Source: CAVYXK01 sp963708245 (GTDB lineage Bacteria; Pseudomonadota; Alphaproteobacteria; Acetobacterales; Acetobacteraceae). From it: a DNA stretch of 64,000 nt. A model generated the notes under the pieces. The model was not told where the DNA came from and did no database searches. It was given only the letters and a program-made list of their open reading frames with translations. Below, in pieces: positions 25,714-33,616 of this stretch (the stretch's first letter is position 1; every line of letters begins with the position of its first letter). The stretch covers positions 806,001 to 870,000 of the forward strand of contig OY970201.1 in NCBI GenBank assembly GCA_963708245.1, in the 5' to 3' direction. The translations under genes and the position numbers were made by a program.

Positions 25714-27726
25714 CTAGTGGTTCTGCTCTGCCGGACTCATGTCAGGTCCCTCCCTCTCGATCAGCGATTCCAGCGGCAGTCGGCTCGATCGCACGGAAGG
25801 CAGGCGCCGCTCGGGCTCGCCGATACGGGCGACGAACACCACCTCGCCGGCCGTCACCCCCAACCAACTTCGGAAATGCCTTGCCAGCGTTGCGGCCTTG
25901 GTCCGCAACGCCGCCTCGGTGGTGAAGCTGGTGCCGCTCTGGCCGTATTCCGCGAAAGCCAGCATGGCCACGGTCGGCTGCATCGCCAGGCCGAGGCGGG
26001 TCGCCGTCAGCCAGAACCGGTGGATGGCCCGGCCCGCGTCGATAATGCCGCGGCCGGGATCGGCCCCCGCCTCCGACGTGGCACGGCGGAACACCACGAA
26101 AGCCCCCGCAGCGAGCCCCGGCAGGTAATCAAGCTGCGCCGCCGTTCCCCAGGTGCCGGCCAGCCGATTGAGACGCTGCATCCGCGACCAGTCTGAAAGC
26201 GCCCAGCGCAGCATCGGCAGCATCGGCCCTGGAAGACCCACCGCGCGCGCCGGAATTCCCTCCGGGCTGAGCGTACGCTGCCAGTCGATGACTCGCTGGT
26301 GGATCGGGAACGCCTCAGGACAACGCAGCCGTATATCGGTGGCCATTCCGTTCAGCCGGGCACAGCGCCAGCGCGCCGCCACACTCTCGTGCCAGTCCAG
26401 CCGCAGCCGCCCCGCCAGCGAGGCCTCCAGCGCCGCCTTCTCGCGCGGGTGCAAGCCCCGCCAGCGGTAGCGATGCCGATCGACCGAGCGCAACGTCAGC
26501 ACGGGGACCAGCGAGTCGACCGCCCGTTCCGGTGCGGGCGGGAAGCTCACTCGCAGATAGCGCTCGGTGCCGCCGCTCTCTGCGTCCCACTGCACCCCAC
26601 GCCCAAATGCACTTGCGGCGACGTCGAGGGCCTCTAGCAGCATCCCGCCCGCGAGCAGCGTCGGCTCGCCGCCCCGGTACTCATAAACGCTGGTGGGATC
26701 GAGACGGAGACGCACGGTCACTGTCTCGGGATCTAGGATACGGAACCGCCAGGGCTGTACATTGTCCCCGCTCGGGGCCCAGCGGGCGAGGTTCAGGATC
26801 TCCTCGACCGGACTGCGTCCGCGTTCCGGCGGCTCCGGTGCGATCGGCCGGGTTCCGGTGGCGCGTCCCAGCGCGCGGCGCGCCAGGGCAAGCTTCACCC
26901 GCTGCACCGGTCCGCCAAGGCCGAAGGGCAGCCGCGTGACCGCCAGCCGGTCCAGATAGGCGTCGAACTGATGGTGCCATGGGGCCGGCTTCACCCCACC
27001 CCGGCCGAGCAGCAGCTTGACCGCAGCCACCGCCGTCACCCCGGCGCAGAGTTGCACGGCCGCCGCCGTTGATGGGCCCTTGCGCGCCGCCAAATTGATC
27101 CGCCCCGGATCGACGAGGTAGCGCCGGTGCAGCCCGCGCGGCACCAGCCCCATCAGGAACCGGAGGAACTGCTCCTCCGGCGCCTGCCCCTCGAAGCGGA
27201 AATACCGCTCGAAGCTCATCCCCTCCGGGGTGAAGACGAGGTAGCCCACCCCCATGCCGATCGGCGCGGCCGTGACCGCGGGAATGCCGCGCTCGCGGCA
27301 GCGGGCGAAGAGCTGCCGGCGGATGCCGATCTCGAAGAAATCCAGGCCATCGACAAACAGGTCAGCCCCGTCGAGGAACGCATCGACGGTGTCCGCCGCC
27401 ACGCCGGCATCAAAGCGGTGGATCCGCAGCTCCGGGTTGATGGCCCGCGCCATCTCCTCCAGCACCAGGGCCTTGGGTCGGCCAACCGTCGCGAGCATCG
27501 CCCCGACCTGGCGGTTGAAATTGGCGAACTCGAACGTGTCGAAATCGGCGATGGCGAAACAGCCGATGCCGAGTCGGGCCAAGGTCAGCAGATGGGCCCC
27601 CCCGACCCCGCCCATCCCTGCGATTGCCACGGTCTTCGCGCGGAGCGCGAGTTGTTCCCAGTCCGTGACCCATCCCAGGTTGCGGTCGAAGGCGAGGTCA
27701 AATGGGAAATTTAACGCTTCGTTCAT
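25714..27726 (-). CDS. ThiF (E1-like)-nitroreductase fusion protein
   Basis: A ~670-residue two-domain protein. The N-terminal domain (about 15-290) is a ThiF/MoeB-type adenylyltransferase with VAIAGMGGVGG (ATP-binding turn at ~37), IADFDTFEFANFNRQ (metal Asp and Arg), and VDGLDFFEIGIRRQL. The CxxC zinc pairs of MoeB are not seen. The C-terminal domain (about 300-650) is an FMN nitroreductase with NLARWAPSGDNVQPWRFRI, and ends VTAGEVVFVARIGEPERRLP. This architecture matches the mycobacterial Rv1355c/MoeY-like fusion. E1 plus flavin dehydrogenase suggests peptide or carboxylate activation followed by oxidation. Start uncertain: ATG 27726 or GTG 27789. Confidence 0.8.
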   Translation of the reverse strand: MNEALNFPFDLAFDRNLGWVTDWEQLALRAKTVAIAGMGGVGGAHLLTLARLGIGCFAIADFDTFEFANFNRQVGAMLATVGRPKALVLEEMARAINPELRIHRFDAGVAADTVDAFLDGADLFVDGLDFFEIGIRRQLFARCRERGIPAVTAAPIGMGVGYLVFTPEGMSFERYFRFEGQAPEEQFLRFLMGLVPRGLHRRYLVDPGRINLAARKGPSTAAAVQLCAGVTAVAAVKLLLGRGGVKPAPWHHQFDAYLDRLAVTRLPFGLGGPVQRVKLALARRALGRATGTRPIAPEPPERGRSPVEEILNLARWAPSGDNVQPWRFRILDPETVTVRLRLDPTSVYEYRGGEPTLLAGGMLLEALDVAASAFGRGVQWDAESGGTERYLRVSFPPAPERAVDSLVPVLTLRSVDRHRYRWRGLHPREKAALEASLAGRLRLDWHESVAARWRCARLNGMATDIRLRCPEAFPIHQRVIDWQRTLSPEGIPARAVGLPGPMLPMLRWALSDWSRMQRLNRLAGTWGTAAQLDYLPGLAAGAFVVFRRATSEAGADPGRGIIDAGRAIHRFWLTATRLGLAMQPTVAMLAFAEYGQSGTSFTTEAALRTKAATLARHFRSWLGVTAGEVVFVARIGEPERRLPSVRSSRLPLESLIEREGPDMSPAEQNH

Positions 27727-28036
27727 ATTTTGCTTATCGCGATCCCGGCTAGCCGCAATGACATTTTGCCGCAGATTTCGCCCCGACACACCCGGCGATG
27801 GCCTCCGTCCCCTACCTGGGTCCCTGAAATTCTAGCCGGATGCTACAATGGACCTCCCGGCGGGAAGCCGCGTGTGTTGTGACCGGCCCGGATGGCAGAG
27901 GGTCAGGCGAGAGTCAAAAAATCGCTAATGCACCGCGTTAATCTCTTGCAATGCTTCTCTCCATCTGGCAGTTTGGTTTAGCTTTGATATCGCTTGGGTG
28001 GCTCAGCGCTGCCGGGGACGGGAAAGGAGATGTGGG
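27727..28036. other. Divergent intergenic region, ThiF fusion / PEP-CTERM gene
   Basis: About 300 bases between two divergent genes. It contains relatively A+T-rich segments (27905-27995) likely to hold the PEP-CTERM promoter. A GTG-initiated N-terminal extension of the ThiF fusion (to 27789) would use part of it. No other gene is visible. Confidence 0.5.
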
Positions 28037-28906
28037 ATGCGTGCGACGACTAGGCTCGGCTTCCTCAAAACTGCTGTCCTCGGCCTCGCGCTAAGCGTCG
28101 GGACGTTCTCGGCCGCATCGGCCACGATAGACTTCACTTGGGACCCGGCAGCAACCGGACTCACGACGGCGGGCACGTTCACGGCAGACCGGTTTGGCAT
28201 CAATGACTGGGCAACCATCCACGTTCCTACCAATCCGGCACCGATCGGAGCGATTACTGAAATCGGATTTCTGGAAATCAGTGGCTTCACGCTGAGCGGC
28301 CAATCTGTAAGCACTGTTCACACGACGGGAAAGGGTACCCCCACGCCGAATAGTGGATATGGAATATACGAGACATTTTCGGCGACGTCGCATCTGACCA
28401 CATGCTCGGTGGGCCTATGCGGCGCGTTCGACACGATCACCAACGCCAACGTCTACCTCTACTCGACGGCGGGCGGGTTGGCGAGCTATACGTTCCCGGG
28501 CCCCAGCCTCAACCCGGTCATTACTCTCCCGACTGGAGCATCTCCGGTGTTGCTCGCCACGCTGAGCGGGCCCCTGTCGACTGCAGTCTCGCCGAACCTG
28601 GCCCTGATCTCCAGCGGCGTGCCCTCGGCAAGCGTCGATACGCTGTGGACGGACGTTTTCGCTCCTGGATTTTTCATCACACCACCCTTCGGTTTGGCTC
28701 TCGATCTCGAGCAGGCGTTTACCAATACTACGGGCGTAATCGTGAAGAGCGGGCCAGGTTGCGCGACAACCGGGACCAACTGCACGTATGAGATCCATGG
28801 TGGTGGCGGCAACGCCAACTTCTTCGCGGTCCCTGAGCCTGCCTCGCTCGCACTTCTTGGTTTTGGCCTCGTTGCCCTCGGGATAACACGACGCCGGAAG
28901 GCGTGA
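28037..28906 (+). CDS. PEP-CTERM sorting-domain protein
   Basis: A 289-residue exported protein. The N-terminal signal peptide (LGFLKTAVLGLALSVG, cleavage after a SAASA-like site) precedes a Thr/Ser/Gly-rich domain with no recognised enzyme motif and a few cysteines. The C-terminus is a textbook PEP-CTERM signal: AVPEPASLALLGFGLVALG followed by ITRRRKA. Exosortase recognises this and transfers the protein during export, often with exopolysaccharide. No exosortase gene lies in this window. The ATG at 28037 follows AAGGAG. It shares the inserted block with the exosortase-associated acyltransferase and the ThiF fusion. Confidence 0.88.
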   Translation: MRATTRLGFLKTAVLGLALSVGTFSAASATIDFTWDPAATGLTTAGTFTADRFGINDWATIHVPTNPAPIGAITEIGFLEISGFTLSGQSVSTVHTTGKGTPTPNSGYGIYETFSATSHLTTCSVGLCGAFDTITNANVYLYSTAGGLASYTFPGPSLNPVITLPTGASPVLLATLSGPLSTAVSPNLALISSGVPSASVDTLWTDVFAPGFFITPPFGLALDLEQAFTNTTGVIVKSGPGCATTGTNCTYEIHGGGGNANFFAVPEPASLALLGFGLVALGITRRRKA

Positions 28907-28931
28907 CTGGGGCAAAATCTCGGATATACCC

Positions 28932-28982
28932 AAACGGCGCCCGTCCGGGGCGCCGTTTGGCGCCCGTCCGGGGCGCCGTTTT
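28932..28982. terminator. Tandemly doubled, bidirectional hairpin terminator
   Basis: AAACGGCGCCCGTCCGGGGC plus GCCGTTT forms a strong stem with A and T tracts on both sides, and its GGCGCCCGTCCGGGGCGCC core is immediately repeated, ending GTTTTC. It lies between the convergent PEP-CTERM gene and adk, so it can end transcription from both strands. Confidence 0.8.
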
Positions 28983-28987
28983 CACAT

Positions 28988-29647
28988 CTAAGCCCCCGGC
29001 AGTCCCGCCAGCACCACTTCAATCTGCCGCGTGACCTCGTCGATCTCAGCCATCCCATCGACCACGAACAGCCGGCCCTGCCCCTGGTAATGCGGCAGGA
29101 TCGGCGCCGTCTCGCGATGGTACGCCGCCAGCCGCGCCGTTACCGTTTCCCGGTTATCGTCGGCCCGATGCACGAACTCCGTGCCGCCGCATACATCGCA
29201 GACACCCGGCACGCGTGTCGGCTTGAACCGCTCGTGATATCCCGTCCCGCATGTCGCGCAGGTGAACCGCCCGGTGATCCGCTCTATCAGCGCGGCATCG
29301 TCGACCTTCAGCTCGATCACCGCATCCAGTCGCAATCCTGTCTCAGCCAGCAGCCGGTCGAGCGCCTCGGCCTGCGGCACGGTGCGCGGGAACCCATCCA
29401 GGATGAACCCGCGGGCGCAATCTGGCTGCTGAATACGCGCCCGCAGCATGCGGATGATGATCGCGTCCGAGACGAGCTGCCCCGCCTCCATCACCGCTTT
29501 CGCCTCCAGCCCCACCGCCGAGCCGGCCGCAACTTCGGCGCGCAGCATGTCCCCCGTGCTGATCTGAGCGATGCCGTACCGCTCCTCCAGCCGCTTCGCC
29601 TGCGTGCCCTTCCCCGCCCCGGGCGGACCAAGCAGGATCAGGATCAT
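28988..29647 (-). CDS. adk: Adenylate kinase
   Basis: A 219-residue long-form adenylate kinase that interconverts ATP+AMP and 2 ADP. The P-loop GPPGAGKGTQAKRLEE is at the N-terminus. LDGFPRTVPQAEAL is the adenylate kinase signature. The LID carries a Cys4 zinc site (FTCATCGTGYHERF and PGVCDVCGG), a feature not present in E. coli Adk. The ATG at 29647 (MILILLGPPG) is chosen over 29659, whose extra residues derive from the adjacent palindromic repeat. It lies in its usual place after secY but is followed by a terminator instead of rpsM. Confidence 0.96.
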   Translation of the reverse strand: MILILLGPPGAGKGTQAKRLEERYGIAQISTGDMLRAEVAAGSAVGLEAKAVMEAGQLVSDAIIIRMLRARIQQPDCARGFILDGFPRTVPQAEALDRLLAETGLRLDAVIELKVDDAALIERITGRFTCATCGTGYHERFKPTRVPGVCDVCGGTEFVHRADDNRETVTARLAAYHRETAPILPHYQGQGRLFVVDGMAEIDEVTRQIEVVLAGLPGA

Positions 29648-29655
29648 CGCCTCGA

Positions 29656-29777
29656 ACACCTCTCCCGCTCGTGGGAGAGGTCGGCGCGGCGCAAGCCCCG
29701 ACGGGTGAGGGCCTCGCGTCCTGCACCCTCACCCGGTTCGCTACGCGAACCGACCTCTCCCGCAGAGCGGGAGAGGT
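29656..29777. repeat. Composite palindromic element between secY and adk
   Basis: About 122 bases bounded by inverted ACACCTCTCCCGC and GCGGGAGAGGT, with internal GGTGAGGG/CCCTCACC and GGTTCGCTACGCGAACC palindromes. The order of parts is the same as in the element at 6957-7107 inside the GT39 gene. It would form nested hairpins in the secY-adk mRNA. Confidence 0.8.
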
Positions 29778-29795
29778 GGACGACGACCACGGGTT

Positions 29796-31133
29796 TCACC
29801 GTCGCGTCCTGACCCGCGCTTTTCGGATCAGCCCCTCGTACTGGTGCGCCAGCAGGTGCGACTGGACCTGCGTCACCGTGTCCATCGTCACGGACACCAC
29901 GATCAGGATTGAGGTGCCGCCGAAATAGAACGGCAGCCCGTAATTGCTGATCAGCAGCTCTGGCAGCAGGCACACCCCAGCCAAGTAAAGTCCGCCCACC
30001 GCGGTCAGCCGCGTCAGCACGTAGTCGAAATATTCGGCCGTCGCGCTGCCCGGCCTGATCCCAGGGACGAAGCCCCCGTATTTCTTCAGATTGTCCGCCG
30101 TCTCCTGCGGGTTGAACACCACCGCTGTGTAGAAGAACGAGAAGAAAATGATCATCCCGGCGTAGAGCGCCATGTAGAGTGGCGTGCCGTGGCCGAGCTG
30201 CGCGGAAATGAACTGCAGCCAGCCCGTCCCCCCGCTCGAGAACCCGGCGACGGTCGCCGGGATCAGCAGGATTGAGCTGGCGAAGATCGGGGGGATCACG
30301 CCGGCCGTGTTGATCTTCAGCGGCATGTGTGTGGAATCGCCGCCGAACATCCGGTTGCCGACCTGCCGTTTCGGGTATTGCACCGGCACTCGCCGATAGG
30401 CCCGCTCCACGAACACGATGAACGCCACCACCGCCACGGCGAGCACGAAGAAGCCGATGATGAACACGGTCGAGAGTGCCCCGGTCCGTCCCAGCTCCAG
30501 CAGCGAGGCCAGCGCATTCGGCAGATTGGCGACGATTCCCGACATGATGATCAGGCTGGTGCCGTTGCCCACCCCGCGCGCGGTGATCTGCTCGCCCACC
30601 CACATCAGGAACATTGTCCCGCCGACCAACGTCACCACCGCAGTGAAGATGAAGGCAAAGCCCGGATGGACCACCGCGGCGCCCGCCTCGCCGCGCATGC
30701 TTTCCAGCCCCAGCGCAATGCCGTAGGACTGCACCATCGCGATCGCCACCGTCAGGTAGCGGGTGTACTGATTGATCTTGATCCGCCCCTGCTCGCCCTC
30801 CTTCTTTAGCGCCTCGAGCGTGGGCACCGCGGCAGTCATGAGCTGGATGATGATGCTGGCGCTGATATACGGCATGATGTTCAGCGCGAACACCGTCATC
30901 CGCCGCAGCGCGCCGCCGGTGAACATGTCGAACATGCCCAGGATGCCGTTGCCGTGCTGGGCCATGAGTTGCGCCATCACCGAGGCATCGACCCCCGGCA
31001 CTGGGATGTACGTCCCCAGCCGGTAGATGATCAGCGCACCGAGGGCGAACCAGATGCGCTTCTTGAGCTCGGTGGCCTTCGACAGCACGCCGAGATTGAG
31101 GCTGGCAGCAAGCTGTTCGGCCGCTGAGGCCAT
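29796..31133 (-). CDS. secY: Protein translocase subunit SecY
   Basis: A 445-residue SecY, the channel of the Sec translocon in the inner membrane, with about ten transmembrane helices. Diagnostic segments include KKRIWFALGALIIYRLGTYI PVPG, FALNIMPYISASIIIQL, GIGNGTSL-type VGNGTSLIIMSGI, and KINTAGVIPPIFASSIL. The start at 31133 (MASAAEQLAASLNLGV) matches the usual N-terminus; a TTG-initiated extension to 31193 is less likely. It lies between rplO and adk. Confidence 0.96.
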   Translation of the reverse strand: MASAAEQLAASLNLGVLSKATELKKRIWFALGALIIYRLGTYIPVPGVDASVMAQLMAQHGNGILGMFDMFTGGALRRMTVFALNIMPYISASIIIQLMTAAVPTLEALKKEGEQGRIKINQYTRYLTVAIAMVQSYGIALGLESMRGEAGAAVVHPGFAFIFTAVVTLVGGTMFLMWVGEQITARGVGNGTSLIIMSGIVANLPNALASLLELGRTGALSTVFIIGFFVLAVAVVAFIVFVERAYRRVPVQYPKRQVGNRMFGGDSTHMPLKINTAGVIPPIFASSILLIPATVAGFSSGGTGWLQFISAQLGHGTPLYMALYAGMIIFFSFFYTAVVFNPQETADNLKKYGGFVPGIRPGSATAEYFDYVLTRLTAVGGLYLAGVCLLPELLISNYGLPFYFGGTSILIVVSVTMDTVTQVQSHLLAHQYEGLIRKARVRTRR

Positions 31134-31250
31134 GGGCATCGATCCATCGAAGAGAGGGACGGCGCCGACCGGTCCCACCGGAGGCGCCGCCAACGCAGAA
31201 AGTATTTAGGCCGCCCCCTCCCGGTCAGGCAAGGTCGCCGGCGGCGATAT

Positions 31251-31278
31251 CACCTCTCCCGCTTTCGCGGGAGAGGTG
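31251..31278. repeat. Perfect hairpin repeat between rplO and secY
   Basis: CACCTCTCCCGC, a TTTC loop and GCGGGAGAGGTG make a perfect 12-bp stem three bases beyond the rplO stop. It is the minimal unit of the composite palindromic elements seen elsewhere in the window. Confidence 0.75.
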
Positions 31279-31281
31279 GAC

Positions 31282-31776
31282 TCACGCTGCGCTCGCCCCC
31301 TCCGATGCCTCATGCGCAACGGTCGTGGTCACCGACCCACCGGCCTTCCGAACCGCCTCGACAGCCGCCGCCGATGCGCCGGCGACTGTGATCGTCACCG
31401 CGCGGGTGATCTCGCCCTTGGCCAGCAATCGCACCCCGGCGATTCGCCGGCCGCGCACCAGACCTGCCGCACGCAGACTATCTTCGGTAATCGGCTGCCC
31501 AGCATCAATCCGACCGGCGGCAATCGCCGCCTCCAGCGTCCCGAGATTGACCGGCGCGTAGATCTTGCGGAACGGATTGAAGAAGCCGCGCTTCGGCAGC
31601 CGGCGGTAGATCGGCATCTGCCCGCCTTCGAACCCGTTCAGCGCCACGCCTGCGCGCGCCTTCTGGCCCTTCACGCCCTTGCCCGCCGTCTTGCCCTTGC
31701 CCGATCCGATCCCGCGCCCGAGCCGCTTCGACGTCGGGTGAGCACCCGGGTTGTCGCGAATTTCGTTCAGTTTCAT
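31282..31776 (-). CDS. rplO: 50S ribosomal protein L15
   Basis: A 164-residue L15: MKLNEIRDNPGAHPTSKRLG, the glycine-rich GRGIGSGKGKTAGKGVKGQK, and GGQMPIYRRLPKRGF. Length is normal. It is one base downstream of rpmD and is followed by a perfect hairpin and secY. Confidence 0.98.
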   Translation of the reverse strand: MKLNEIRDNPGAHPTSKRLGRGIGSGKGKTAGKGVKGQKARAGVALNGFEGGQMPIYRRLPKRGFFNPFRKIYAPVNLGTLEAAIAAGRIDAGQPITEDSLRAAGLVRGRRIAGVRLLAKGEITRAVTITVAGASAAAVEAVRKAGGSVTTTVAHEASEGASAA

Positions 31777-31777
31777 C

Positions 31778-31969
31778 CTATTCGCCTTCCACCTTCACCA
31801 AGTGGGCCACCTTGCGGATCATGCCGCGCACTGCCGGCGTGTCTTCCAGTTCCCGCGTGCGATGCATCTTGTTCAACCCGAGTCCGCGCAGCGTCTCGGC
31901 CTGGCCAGGCTTTCGCCCGGCGCCCGAGCCGATCTGCGTCACCCGGATCCGCTTGGCCGTCTCAGGCAT
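31778..31969 (-). CDS. rpmD: 50S ribosomal protein L30
   Basis: A 63-residue L30 (MPETAKRIRVTQIGSGAGRK, GLNKMHRTRELEDTPAVRGM). The start ATG at 31969 lies inside the last codons of rpsE, an 8-base overlap, as often seen in spc operons. L30 is a small peripheral 50S protein. Confidence 0.96.
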   Translation of the reverse strand: MPETAKRIRVTQIGSGAGRKPGQAETLRGLGLNKMHRTRELEDTPAVRGMIRKVAHLVKVEGE

Positions 31970-32558
31970 TGGCCTGTGCCTCCGGCTCCGGCGTGACCTC
32001 GCGCCGCGGCCCGAGAATGTCCTGCACCCGCTTGCCGCGCCGACTGGCGATCGACCGTGGCGAGGCGCACTTGCCAAGCGCCGCGAACGTCGCCTTGACC
32101 ATGTTATGCGGGTTGCGGCTGCCGAGGGACTTCGCCACCACGTCGCCAATCCCGAGCGACTCGAACACTGCGCGCAACGGGCCGCCGGCAATGATGCCGG
32201 TGCCCGCCGAGGCCGCGCGCAGCACCACCGCCCCGGCGCCGTAGCGCCCTTCGACATCGTAGTGCAGGGTGCGGCCCTCTTTCATCGGCACCCGGATCAT
32301 GCCGCGCTTGGCCCGCTCGGTCGCCTTGCGGATCGCCTCCGGCACCTCGCGTGCCTTGCCGGCGCCATAACCGACCCGGCCTTTCTGATCGCCCACCACC
32401 ACCAGTGCAGCAAAGGCGAAGCGGCGGCCGCCCTTCACCACTTTTGCCACCCGGTTGATGGTGACCAGCTTATCGATGATGCCGTCGTCGCTCTCGCGAT
32501 CTGCTCCGCCCTGGGACCGATCGCGGCGCCGGCCGCCTTCGCGCGGTTCACGTGCCAT
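31962..32558 (-). CDS. rpsE: 30S ribosomal protein S5
   Basis: A 198-residue S5 with the double-stranded RNA-binding N-terminal domain (INRVAKVVKGGRRFAFAALV, GDQKGRVGYGAGKAREVPEA) and the C-terminal LRAASAGTGIIAGGPLRAVF and SLGSRNPHNMVKATFAAL. A charged N-terminal extension (REPREGGRRRDRSQGG) is typical of alphaproteobacteria. It overlaps rpmD by 8 bases. Confidence 0.98.
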   Translation of the reverse strand: MAREPREGGRRRDRSQGGADRESDDGIIDKLVTINRVAKVVKGGRRFAFAALVVVGDQKGRVGYGAGKAREVPEAIRKATERAKRGMIRVPMKEGRTLHYDVEGRYGAGAVVLRAASAGTGIIAGGPLRAVFESLGIGDVVAKSLGSRNPHNMVKATFAALGKCASPRSIASRRGKRVQDILGPRREVTPEPEAQANA

Positions 32559-32570
32559 GATTGTGCTTCC

Positions 32571-32933
32571 TCAGAATGCCAGCCCGCCTTCGCGGGCAGC
32601 GTCGGCCAGCGCCTTGACGCGGCCGTGGAAAAGATACGCGCCGCGATCGAACACGACCTCTTTCACTCCGGCTGCCACCGCGCGCTCCGCCAGCAACTTG
32701 CCGACCGCTGCGGCGGCTGATTTATCGGCGCCAGTCCGCAGGCTGGCGCGGAGCGTGCGGTCGATCGAGGACGCCGACGCGAGGGTCCGCCCGGCCGCAT
32801 CGTCGATCACCTGGGCGTAGATGTGCTTGCTCGAGCGGAACACGCAAAGCCGCGGCCGCCCAACTCCCTTCTGTCGCAGCGAAAAGCGCACCCGCTGCTG
32901 GCGGCGACCGCGAAGGTCCTGAATGTGGCTCAC
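32571..32933 (-). CDS. rplR: 50S ribosomal protein L18
   Basis: A 120-residue L18 (RVRFSLRQKGVGRPRLCVFR, SSKHIYAQVIDDAAGRTLAS, and the AFDRG-like VVFDRGAYLFHGRVKALADA). L18 binds 5S rRNA. It lies between rplF and rpsE, but a 136-base repeat-filled gap separates it from rplF, longer than usual. Confidence 0.98.
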   Translation of the reverse strand: MSHIQDLRGRRQQRVRFSLRQKGVGRPRLCVFRSSKHIYAQVIDDAAGRTLASASSIDRTLRASLRTGADKSAAAAVGKLLAERAVAAGVKEVVFDRGAYLFHGRVKALADAAREGGLAF

Positions 32934-32937
32934 CGCT

Positions 32938-33058
32938 TCCCCCTCCCCTCGCGGGAGGGGGCCAGGGGGACGGGGCGGCCGTAGATCAGCGGGGTGATGC
33001 GGCCTTCCTTGTGGCGGCGCCCTCCCCCTGCCCCCTCCCGCGAGGGGCGGGGGGTATA
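32938..33058. repeat. Paired C-rich palindromic repeats between rplF and rplR
   Basis: Two hairpin units, CCCCTCGCGGGAGGGG near 32944 and CCCCTCCCGCGAGGGG near 33032, lie head to head and could pair with each other into one long stem. They fill the rplF-rplR intercistronic gap. Same family as the other ribosomal-cluster repeats. Confidence 0.7.
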
Positions 33059-33069
33059 ATGCACCATCC

Positions 33070-33603
33070 TCATTTCTTCTTGCCTTCCTTCCGCCGGATG
33101 ATCTCGTCGCTGTAGCGCACGCCTTTGCCTTTGTACGGCTCGGGCGGACGGAAGCCCCGGATCTCAGCGGCCACCTGCCCGACGAGGCGCTTGTCTACGC
33201 CTTCCACCCGCACCGCTGTCGGACGCTCGCAGACAATCCGAATCCCCTCGGGGATCGGAAATACCACGTCGTGCGAGTAGCCGAGGTTCATCACCAGGTT
33301 CTTCCCCTGCACGGCAGCGCGGAAACCAGTGCCGGTGATCTCCATCGAGCGGGAGAACCCGGCCGACACGCCCTTGACCATATTGGCGACGTGCGCCCGC
33401 GTGGTGCCCCACATCATGCGTGCCTGGCGCTCGTTGTTGCGCGGAGATACCGTTACCTTTCCGGCATCCACCTTCGCCTCGACCTGGTCGGAGATCTCCA
33501 CTTTCAACTCGCCCAACCGGCCCCTCGCGGAGAGCAGGTTGCCAGCAATGGCCACCTGCACGCCCGCTGGGATCTCGACGGGATATTTGCCGACGCGTGA
33601 CAT
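33070..33603 (-). CDS. rplF: 50S ribosomal protein L6
   Basis: A 177-residue L6 starting MSRVGKYPVEIPAGVQV, with ARMMWGTTRAHVANMVKGVS and the C-terminal PEPYKGKGVRYSDEIIRRKE, the L6 signature. The start at 33603 is fixed by homology; an upstream extension to 33672 overlaps rpsH and is not used. L6 sits near the factor-binding site. Confidence 0.98.
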   Translation of the reverse strand: MSRVGKYPVEIPAGVQVAIAGNLLSARGRLGELKVEISDQVEAKVDAGKVTVSPRNNERQARMMWGTTRAHVANMVKGVSAGFSRSMEITGTGFRAAVQGKNLVMNLGYSHDVVFPIPEGIRIVCERPTAVRVEGVDKRLVGQVAAEIRGFRPPEPYKGKGVRYSDEIIRRKEGKKK

Positions 33604-33616
33604 CGCCACTTCTCCG

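Noticed and set aside
31139..31193. TTG-initiated N-terminal extension of SecY
   Set aside because: Non-conserved Pro/Gly-rich residues; the usual SecY N-terminus begins at 31133.
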